Translations under genes and position numbers: made by a program
Assembly (NCBI GenBank): GCA_937910785.1
Contig: CALDLG010000079.1
Span: 1-5,042 of the forward strand
Reading direction: 5' to 3'
DNA length: 5,042 nt
Source of the DNA: an uncultured Lachnospiraceae bacterium
GTDB taxonomy: Bacteria; Bacillota; Clostridia; Lachnospirales; Lachnospiraceae
In this document: one piece after another, positions 1 through 5,042 of the stretch
Layout: each line of letters starts with the position of its first letter
Numbering within the stretch: position 1 is the first letter of the stretch
The notes under the pieces: model-generated
What the model was told of the DNA's origin: nothing
Databases searched by the model: none
What the model saw: the letters and a program-made list of their open reading frames with translations, nothing else

Positions 1-53
1 ACCCCTGTTTCCGCCGTGAGAGGGCGGCGTCTTAACCGCTTGACCAACGAGCC
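1..53 (-). tRNA. tRNA-Glu (anticodon CTC), 3' end cut off by the window edge
   Basis: The minus strand folds as a glutamate tRNA. The acceptor 5' arm is GGCTCGT (53 to 47), followed by a D-arm with AAGCGGTTAA in its loop. The anticodon stem CCGCC/GGCGG encloses the loop CTCTCAC, with anticodon CTC at 18-20. A four-base variable region and the first half of the T stem (AGGGG) come next, and the gene then leaves the window at about position 54 of the tRNA. The T loop, the 3' acceptor arm and any encoded CCA are not visible. It would read GAG codons directly. The sequence closely resembles the common Firmicutes tRNA-Glu(TTC), from which it differs at the anticodon's first base, so it is a minor isoacceptor. 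The identity call is strong because the stem, loop and D-arm all fit. Confidence 0.93.
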
Positions 54-76
54 ATATTGAGCTACTTGCTTATTCT

Positions 77-82
77 ATTATA
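77..82 (-). promoter_or_regulatory. Putative -10 box of the tRNA-Glu gene
   Basis: A perfect TATAAT on the minus strand lies 23 bases before the first base of tRNA-Glu, which would put transcription start near 70 and give a leader of about 16 bases. There is no good -35 box at 16-18 bases. The nearest candidate, TTGATT (95-100), is only 12 bases upstream, too close for a standard sigma-A promoter. The region is very AT-rich, so a chance match is possible. The alternative is that tRNA-Glu is read from the tRNA-Ala promoter, since no strong terminator separates the two genes. Confidence 0.4.
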
Positions 83-182
83 TCTTATTCAAAAAATCAA
101 GTGTTTTTTTAATTTTCTGTTATAATCTTTTCTATATATCTCCTGTCATGCTCTGTCACAGCTCTCGATTATGCATGAAAAA

Positions 183-255
183 TGGAGCATACGGGATTCG
201 AACCCGTGACCTCAACAATGCGAATGTTGCGCGCTCCCAACTGCGCTAATGCCCC
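183..255 (-). tRNA. tRNA-Ala (anticodon CGC)
   Basis: A complete 73-base cloverleaf on the minus strand. The acceptor arms are GGGGCAT (255-249) and ATGCTCC (190-184), and position 3 pairs with position 70 as G-U, the classic identity signal for alanyl-tRNA synthetase. The D-arm is GCGC/GCGC. The anticodon stem CAACA/TGTTG carries the loop TTCGCAT, with anticodon CGC at 220-222. The T-arm is ACGGG, TTCGAAT, CCCGT, and the discriminator base is A (183). CCA is not encoded, because the discriminator is followed by a run of T, so the CCA end must be added by nucleotidyltransferase. The tRNA reads GCG codons directly, a job that tRNA-Ala(TGC) can usually also do by wobble. It lies between the hybrid kinase gene and tRNA-Glu, all on the same strand. 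Confidence 0.97.
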
Positions 256-264
256 ATGGAGGAT

Positions 265-273
265 ATTATAGCA
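265..273 (-). promoter_or_regulatory. Extended -10 promoter of the tRNA-Ala gene
   Basis: The minus strand reads TG-C-TATAAT, an extended -10 element with a perfect hexamer at 265-270 and the TG at 272-273. Start of transcription would fall near 258, only a few bases before the mature tRNA 5' end at 255. The -35 region is poor: at 17 bases spacing the hexamer is TTACAT. That is tolerable for an extended -10 promoter. It probably drives tRNA-Ala and may also read on into tRNA-Glu. Confidence 0.5.
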
Positions 274-340
274 CAAACATTTCAAAAATGTAATAGGCAA
301 TTTAAAAATTTTTTCGATTTTTCCCGAATTTTATCCTCAC

Positions 341-2545
341 TTAATCTTCCTTCAGGAATTTTTTAATCAGTTTATAAAGCCGCGGCGTATCGAGCGGCTT
401 TGCCAGATGGGCATTCATACCGCTTTCCATCGCCATTTTTTTATCTTCTTCAAACGCATTTGCCGAAACCGCAATGATTGGGATGCCGGCAAGCGCCGGA
501 TTTTTCATTTCCCGTATCGCCCTTGTCGCACGATATCCATCCATAATAGGCATCTGAATATCCATCAGAATCAGGCCGTAATATCCCGGTTCGGACTGTT
601 TGATCATTTCTACCGCCACGCTTCCGTCCTCTGCCGTATCCACGAGAAAACCGGCGTCCTTTAACACCTCATACTCGATTTCCAGGTTAATCTCGTTATC
701 GTCTACGATCAGAATCCGTCTGGTAGTCGACAAATCTGCGATAACCTCCTCCTCATCCGCGTCACAGTGCTCTGATTCTTTCCGGATGCGCAGAGGAAGG
801 GTAACCACAAACCTGCTGCCTTCGCCAACGATACTGGAAACCTCGATCGTTCCTCCGATCATATCCACCAGCTTCTTCGCAATCGTCAGACCAAGACCGG
901 TTCCATGAATTCCACTCAGCGTCGTATTCTTTTCGCGCTCAAAAGGTTCAAAAACACTTGTCATGAATTCTTCGCTGATGCCGATGCCGTTGTCCTCCAC
1001 GATAAACTGATACATTCTGTGGTTATTCGGCGCACCGGACATTTCCTTCTCCATGACGATGAGAATGACTCTTCCATCCATTCCCGTATATTTCACCGCA
1101 TTGTCTGCCAGATAGGCAAGAATCTGCGTGAGCTTGCTCTTATCGGTGCACACATTATCATGCTTCAGATTGGAAATATCAAGCGACAGCGTAATATTCT
1201 TTTCCGCCGCTTTTGGCAGAATATCCATCTGTATCTGATGGGTGATTTCCATCAGGCTGCATTCCTCTTCTTCAATTCCTGTATTTCCTGCTTCCAGTCT
1301 TGAAATTTCCAGCACATCGTTTAAAAGCTGCAGCAGCTGATCGCTGGATGCGGAAATCATATCCAGATAACCTGAAACCTTTTCATGGTTCTGTATATGT
1401 TTCTTAATCAGGGCTGTAAAACCCACAATCGCGTTCATCGGCGTACGGATATCATGGGACATATTGGCAAGAAACAGATTTTTGGCATTATTAGCCGTAT
1501 TCGCCTCATTCAGCGCGTCCTTCAAAAGCTTCTTCTGTTTCATTTCATGGATCATTTCCTCATCCACATTCCGATAACCGAAAACTACCTGAGAAATATG
1601 TTCTTCATTTCCGACATTCACGACGCGCAGCTGGACATACTTGACCGTATCTCCATTAAAAACCCGGAAATTGAGATGAAAGGTCTTATCCGCAGATTTT
1701 TCCAGCTCACTCCTGATATAAACGGGATCACTTATGCCCGCTAACAGCTCTTTGTCTTCCGGATAAACCCAGTTTTCAATATAATCGGCATCAAAACCGG
1801 TGAATCTGCATATCATATAAGGTTCCGGAAAAAGCTTACGAAACCGTTCGCTTACGCGGTATGCCTTAATCTTATCCGCATTCAGATCCACATAGAAAAT
1901 AGACTCATAGTCGATGCTCAGACCTTCGATCATCTCCAGACGAATCAGGTGCTCCTGATGAATGACCTTCATTTCTTTATCATACTGATCGAGCTGATCC
2001 TGCAGCTCCTGCTCTTTTTTCAGTTTCTCACTGAACCAGACTTCAATTTTTTCTACCTGGCGTTCCTTTTTCTCCGTCGCATCTCCTACGAATACATAGA
2101 AAACATCTCCCACCGATTCGCTGTGCACGAAATGTCCGTAATCATCCAGCCAGCGTATCTTACCGTCTTTTCGAATAATACGGTATTCCACATAATCCAG
2201 ATCGTACTGGCTGTTGGCAATCTGCTCCCGGATGCTCTGCTCTACCGCCTCCAGATCATCGGGATGTACGATGCCGCGAAAAGAATTGCCGGTCAGTTCC
2301 CGCAGTTCCTGCATCGAGTCACACTGAAAAATACGAAGCAATGCCTCATTGGCATAAATAAGGGTCTCTTCCTCATCCGCCCGGTAAATAAAAAAGCCCC
2401 CCGGCATAATATCCGCAAAATGCTTTAAATGATATGCCGCTTCCCGGTATTCGCTCTTCTGCTCCGGAAACTGATCCGGAGATTCCATCAGAACAGACAC
2501 CAGAGACTCGATGATATTATATTCCAATTTTAACTGATTATCCAT
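341..2545 (-). CDS. Soluble hybrid sensor histidine kinase (PAS-PAS-HisKA-HATPase-receiver)
   Basis: A 734-residue hybrid kinase that would autophosphorylate on His and pass the phosphate to its own receiver. No membrane segment or signal peptide is visible, so it should be cytoplasmic. PAS 1 spans about residues 40-155 (HPDD at 94-97, PAC-type end near 148). A Glu/Lys/Gln-rich coiled coil follows (about 153-200), then a divergent PAS-like domain (about 201-320, YPED at 261-264). HisKA has NMSHDIRTPM with H364. HATPase has the N box DNAVKYT (N482), G1 DNGIGI (518-523), F box FEPF (532-535) and G2 GTGLGL (548-553). The receiver (about 610-732) has D615/D616, phospho-acceptor D662 in MDIQMPIMDG, S694 and K716, so every key residue is present. 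No output or HPt domain follows. In the N box the usual first Asn is Tyr478. The frame stays open back to a TTG at 2638, but that lies inside a terminator hairpin. I chose the ATG at 2545 because GGAGG sits five bases before it. The signal sensed and the phosphorelay partner are unknown. Confidence 0.93.
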   Translation of the reverse strand: MDNQLKLEYNIIESLVSVLMESPDQFPEQKSEYREAAYHLKHFADIMPGGFFIYRADEEETLIYANEALLRIFQCDSMQELRELTGNSFRGIVHPDDLEAVEQSIREQIANSQYDLDYVEYRIIRKDGKIRWLDDYGHFVHSESVGDVFYVFVGDATEKKERQVEKIEVWFSEKLKKEQELQDQLDQYDKEMKVIHQEHLIRLEMIEGLSIDYESIFYVDLNADKIKAYRVSERFRKLFPEPYMICRFTGFDADYIENWVYPEDKELLAGISDPVYIRSELEKSADKTFHLNFRVFNGDTVKYVQLRVVNVGNEEHISQVVFGYRNVDEEMIHEMKQKKLLKDALNEANTANNAKNLFLANMSHDIRTPMNAIVGFTALIKKHIQNHEKVSGYLDMISASSDQLLQLLNDVLEISRLEAGNTGIEEEECSLMEITHQIQMDILPKAAEKNITLSLDISNLKHDNVCTDKSKLTQILAYLADNAVKYTGMDGRVILIVMEKEMSGAPNNHRMYQFIVEDNGIGISEEFMTSVFEPFEREKNTTLSGIHGTGLGLTIAKKLVDMIGGTIEVSSIVGEGSRFVVTLPLRIRKESEHCDADEEEVIADLSTTRRILIVDDNEINLEIEYEVLKDAGFLVDTAEDGSVAVEMIKQSEPGYYGLILMDIQMPIMDGYRATRAIREMKNPALAGIPIIAVSANAFEEDKKMAMESGMNAHLAKPLDTPRLYKLIKKFLKED

Positions 2546-2550
2546 GCCAG

Positions 2551-2555
2551 CCTCC
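2551..2555 (-). promoter_or_regulatory. Ribosome binding site that fixes the hybrid kinase start
   Basis: The minus strand has GGAGG five bases before the ATG at 2545-2543. The other in-frame candidates are the TTG at 2638, the ATG at 2590 and the ATG at 2557. None has a purine-rich Shine-Dalgarno sequence at a workable distance, and the ATG at 2557 overlaps this GGAGG. This makes the 734-residue product the best choice. Confidence 0.75.
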
Positions 2556-2590
2556 ATATCGCAGCCAGACTGCAATTTCAATGCAAACAT

Positions 2591-2604
2591 AACAGTTCGC
2601 TGTT
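2591..2604 (-). repeat. Small inverted repeat in the hybrid kinase leader
   Basis: The minus strand reads AACAG, CGAA, CTGTT: a five-base-pair stem with a four-base loop, between the terminator U-tract and the ribosome binding site. It would lie in the 5' untranslated region of the kinase mRNA. As DNA it could be a small operator half-site pair, and as RNA a short hairpin. It is short enough to be chance, and no U-run follows it, so it is not a terminator. Confidence 0.3.
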
Positions 2605-2613
2605 CGTAAACGC

Positions 2614-2648
2614 AAAAAACAATAGAAGCCCTCTGCAAAGAGCTTCTA
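2614..2648 (-). terminator. Intrinsic terminator after the membrane histidine kinase gene
   Basis: On the minus strand TAGAAGC (2648-2642) pairs perfectly with GCTTCTA (2629-2623). The stem is extended inward by four more pairs, including two G-U pairs, around a TGCA loop. It is followed at once by TTGTTTTTT (2622-2614). This is a standard Rho-independent terminator shape. It begins about 50 bases after the stop codon of the upstream kinase and lies before the hybrid kinase start, so it should separate the two genes. The hairpin begins only two bases after a TATAAT box; the geometry is discussed in the findings. Confidence 0.8.
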
Positions 2649-2650
2649 CT

Positions 2651-2678
2651 ATTATACCAATTATGGGAAAAAAATCAA
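2651..2678 (-). promoter_or_regulatory. Sigma-A-type promoter of the hybrid kinase gene
   Basis: On the minus strand a -35-like TTGATT (2678-2673) is followed by a 16-base spacer and a perfect TATAAT (2656-2651), preceded by TGG so that it is also an extended -10. Transcription would start near 2644, leaving a leader of about 100 bases before the ATG at 2545. It lies between the stop of the membrane kinase and the hybrid kinase, and it is the best promoter-like sequence in that spacer. The start point would fall inside the 5' arm of the terminator hairpin. Confidence 0.6.
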
Positions 2679-2698
2679 TCTTTTCGAAAAAAGTCACG

Positions 2699-5042
2699 TC
2701 ACGTTTTCAACCGTTTTTGACCGCCTTCCGAACTGCCTGTTTGAAGCTGATCAGGCCACTCTATGATTACTTTGAACAGATCCCCGTCGGCTTCCAGCCG
2801 GAATTTTCCGCCCTGAATCTCAGTGAGGCTTCTGGCTATGGCAAGCCCAAGCCCGCTCCCCTCGGAATTGCGGGAGGTATCTCCCCGCACGAACCGCTCG
2901 CTCAATTCCTGCGGATTGCCCAGAATCTCCTGCTCGGAAATATTCTTCATCCCGATCCGGATGCGCGGACAGGAACCCTCCTGTTCACCGACCCGTTCCA
3001 CCGTCACAAACACTCTCGTATCATGCAGCGCGTATTTGATAATATTGACATACAGATTCTCAAAAATCCGATAAGTTTTCTGGCTGTCAAGCCGCAGAAT
3101 CACTTTTTCCTCCGGCACGCTAAAGCGCACCTGCAGACCGGCTTCCAGCATTTTATCCTCATATTCCAGATAGACCTGGCGCATCAGATTGCAAATATCC
3201 ACCGGCACAGGGTCCAGCGTCACGCTGCCGCTGTTTGCCTTGCTTACCTCGAACAAATCTTCAATGAGTACCTTCAGACGCAGAGATTTGCGCTCCAGCG
3301 TTTCCAGATATTCCTTCCGCTGCTCTTCCGTACTGTTTTCTTCTTTCAGCAGATCGATATAAGTAATAATTGCCGTCAGCGGCGTTTTCAGATCATGCGA
3401 CACATTCGTGATCAGTTCCGTTTTCATCCGCTGGCTCCTGACCTCCTCTTCGACTGCCCTCTGAAACCCGTCCTGAATCTCATACAGCTCTCTTTTATAG
3501 GATTCAAATATACCGAAGTCCCCGTCGAACGTATTGTTCAGGTTTCCCTCCGCAATGGAGTTCGTGGCCCGCAGCATACCGCGATACTGCTCCTGTATCC
3601 TGTACAGATATTTTTTCAGGATAAAATACAGGACAATGGTATAGCCAAGCACCAGAAAAATACCGAATCCCCAGCACAGACAGGCGATGGACAACAGGCA
3701 GAAATTGATGAAAAGAACCGTCCTGAGCATTTTGCTGACATCCTCGCCCAAATCGAGGTCAAGAATCTGTTTTTTTAACCTTCGGTAACACTTTTTACAA
3801 AAGGATGCCGTCTTTTTCACGGCCAGCACGCACCACACTCTTGTACGGAAATAGTTTCTGCCTCCCCGCAGCGCATCCGACGCTTCCAGACAGCCGAAAT
3901 ACCAGATGCCGAACAGAACCGCAAAAAAGACGAAGGCGGTTATGCTTTTGATCATGTCATATTCTGTTCCTTCCGCAAATTCAACCGGCAGGTTAAAATT
4001 CATCCATTGCAGAAGGCTGCCGCTTTCCGCATTTTTTATAAAAACGATCGTCAGTTCGAAGCCGAAGGAAAGCAGCACGGCCGCCAGACATAAAATAAGC
4101 TCCAACGGCGCTTTCCGCTCCCGTCTTCCGGTTAAAAGGGCGGGCCTGCCGATTGCGAGGCACGCCGTAACAAGCAGGATGCCTGCCATAATAAACAGAT
4201 AGACCAAAGACACACCCGCATTGTAATAGCTGTAATCCGCCATGTACGGATCCCAAAAACTATAACCGGAAAGAATCGCTTCCTGCTGTTCTTTCGTCAT
4301 CGCATAAATAAACGTGGCATTTGCCGCCTTTTTCTGGGAAACCGTGAGCAGCTTCTTTACCTGACCTGTTTCGAAATTCCGGAGTGCATAATGTTCCTCT
4401 TCTTCTCTGTCCGGCAGAAGTCTCCCAAGGCGGCTGCTTTCCATCGTCTGCACCGCTTTTAAAAGCATGTTCGCATCGTTTCCCCGCACGCTGATATTCT
4501 GTAAATTGCCCGCCGCATCATAATCCATCAGAACATAGTATACATATTCCTCCAGCGCCGTCTGCTCTCCGCCATCTTTCGGCATATCCGCCAGCGTTTC
4601 GATAGGCAGCATCGTGTTCTTCAGAAAGGTCCCGCTTTCCTTATCCAGAACATAATAATCCATCTGTGTTCCGATATCGTTCATATATTCATCGCGGATA
4701 TGCGCAATCCGCTCCTGAATCTGTCCCACATACAGGGACAGAATACTGCTCAGCTGTCCTTCATCCACATAGTTTGCTCCGACATATTCCTCCGGCTCAT
4801 ATTCTCCTTCTGTCATTTCCCCATCAATCAGATACCTTTGTCCCGGCTCGCTGATCTCATCCCTCATGTACAGTTCTTCACAGGCATAGCTTTTGTCCCC
4901 TTTTTTATCCAGCACATTTTTATAGAGAACATAATTGCTCTGCAGCAGGCAGAACAGAAAATCTTCGCCCGCAAGCCGCTCTTTCCTGTAGTCCTCCTGA
5001 TAGACCTCCGCCTTCCTTCCGAACTCCGGAAGCAGCATGACA
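2699..5042 (-). CDS. Membrane sensor histidine kinase (HAMP-HisKA-HATPase), N-terminus beyond the window
   Basis: A transmembrane two-component kinase; 779 residues are visible counting from the ATG at 5038. The codon before that ATG (5039-5041) is sense, there is no visible ribosome site, and no N-terminal membrane anchor is seen, so the true start is probably off the right edge. Residues 1-273 are hydrophilic and acidic with no domain I recognise. Membrane segments lie at about 274-297, 311-334, 362-384, 440-457 and 459-474. The 298-310 and 385-437 loops are rich in Lys/Arg and the 335-361 loop is acidic, which places residues 1-273 outside the cell and implies one more segment upstream. 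A HAMP-like linker (about 475-530) leads to HisKA with NVSHDLKTPL (H548). HATPase has an N box (ENLYVNIIKYAL, N665) and G2 GSGLGL (727-732), but where DxGxG should be it reads GMKNIS (696-701). A CxxC (414-417) lies in a cytoplasmic loop. It ends at a TGA (2699-2701), with a terminator downstream. The ligand and partner regulator are unknown; an OmpR-type regulator upstream would be usual. Confidence 0.92.
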   Translation of the reverse strand, partial: VMLLPEFGRKAEVYQEDYRKERLAGEDFLFCLLQSNYVLYKNVLDKKGDKSYACEELYMRDEISEPGQRYLIDGEMTEGEYEPEEYVGANYVDEGQLSSILSLYVGQIQERIAHIRDEYMNDIGTQMDYYVLDKESGTFLKNTMLPIETLADMPKDGGEQTALEEYVYYVLMDYDAAGNLQNISVRGNDANMLLKAVQTMESSRLGRLLPDREEEEHYALRNFETGQVKKLLTVSQKKAANATFIYAMTKEQQEAILSGYSFWDPYMADYSYYNAGVSLVYLFIMAGILLVTACLAIGRPALLTGRRERKAPLELILCLAAVLLSFGFELTIVFIKNAESGSLLQWMNFNLPVEFAEGTEYDMIKSITAFVFFAVLFGIWYFGCLEASDALRGGRNYFRTRVWCVLAVKKTASFCKKCYRRLKKQILDLDLGEDVSKMLRTVLFINFCLLSIACLCWGFGIFLVLGYTIVLYFILKKYLYRIQEQYRGMLRATNSIAEGNLNNTFDGDFGIFESYKRELYEIQDGFQRAVEEEVRSQRMKTELITNVSHDLKTPLTAIITYIDLLKEENSTEEQRKEYLETLERKSLRLKVLIEDLFEVSKANSGSVTLDPVPVDICNLMRQVYLEYEDKMLEAGLQVRFSVPEEKVILRLDSQKTYRIFENLYVNIIKYALHDTRVFVTVERVGEQEGSCPRIRIGMKNISEQEILGNPQELSERFVRGDTSRNSEGSGLGLAIARSLTEIQGGKFRLEADGDLFKVIIEWPDQLQTGSSEGGQKRLKT

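Noticed and set aside
143..158. Direct repeat of CTGTCA, ten bases apart
   Set aside because: Only two six-base copies with no further repeat units. It is not a CRISPR array or a clear operator.
146..178. Inverted repeat TCATGC/GCATGA downstream of tRNA-Ala
   Set aside because: Six pairs with a 21-base loop and no U-tract after it. It is too weak to be called a terminator or an RNA element, and is likely chance.
1..255. Possible integration site or mobile element border at the tRNA genes
   Set aside because: tRNA genes are common attachment sites, but there is no duplicated tRNA 3' end, integrase, or insertion sequence end in the window.
300..340. Possible terminator after the hybrid kinase stop
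   Set aside because: The minus strand is A/T-rich with only a four-pair TTCG/CGAA stem and mixed A and T runs. There is no GC-rich stem with a U-tract, so I cannot support a terminator here.
1949..2428. Plus-strand open frame of 159 codons with a hydrophobic start (similar shadows at 905-1303 and 1385-1744)
   Set aside because: It is antisense to the PAS and coiled-coil part of the hybrid kinase. The Leu/Phe-rich start is the mirror of Lys/Glu/Gln codons, and no ribosome site or neighbouring plus-strand gene supports it.
2681..2695. TTTTCGAAAA palindrome right after the membrane kinase stop, followed by a T run
   Set aside because: It forms only a five-pair stem made mostly of A-U pairs, too weak for a terminator. 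The much stronger hairpin at 2614-2648 explains termination better.
2663..3778. A 371-codon open frame on the plus strand
   Set aside because: It lies fully antisense to the HAMP, HisKA and HATPase coding of the membrane kinase. Its translation has no recognisable motif and is unusually rich in His, Phe and Gln, as expected of a reverse-strand shadow.

Overview
This window looks like chromosomal DNA of a Gram-positive, low-to-mid GC Firmicute, most likely a gut-type Clostridia (Lachnospiraceae-like). The reasons are the style of both kinases, the AT-rich spacers with TATAAT -10 boxes, a GGAGG ribosome binding site and a U-tailed intrinsic terminator. The family-level placement is inferred from general familiarity, not from a search. 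Every gene found is on the minus strand, so transcription runs from high to low coordinates.

Right part (2699 to the right edge): a large membrane sensor histidine kinase, cut off at its N-terminus by the window edge. It has an N-terminal part predicted to lie outside the cell, five visible membrane segments, a HAMP-like linker, and HisKA and HATPase domains whose G1 box is not canonical. A partner response regulator is not in the window and may lie beyond the right edge.

Middle (2546-2698): a compact spacer. A strong-looking promoter (TTGATT, 16 bases, TGG-TATAAT) directly abuts an intrinsic terminator hairpin. The terminator probably ends transcripts from the membrane kinase, while the promoter probably starts those of the next gene. 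The two kinases therefore look like separate transcription units.

Left-middle (341-2545): a soluble hybrid histidine kinase with two PAS-type domains, a coiled coil, HisKA, HATPase and a C-terminal receiver with no output domain. It looks like a cytoplasmic phosphorelay sensor whose partners are elsewhere. The longest open frame runs back to a TTG inside the terminator hairpin, but the only start with a good ribosome binding site is the ATG at 2545.

Left end (1-340): two tRNA genes, tRNA-Ala(CGC) and a partial tRNA-Glu(CTC). Each has a TATAAT box just upstream. Both anticodons read G-ending codons directly.

Overall this is ordinary regulatory and tRNA content. I see no mobile element, CRISPR array, toxin-antitoxin or defence locus, and no convincing new system. 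The points most worth a second look are the promoter/terminator junction and the altered ATP-binding motif and topology of the membrane kinase.
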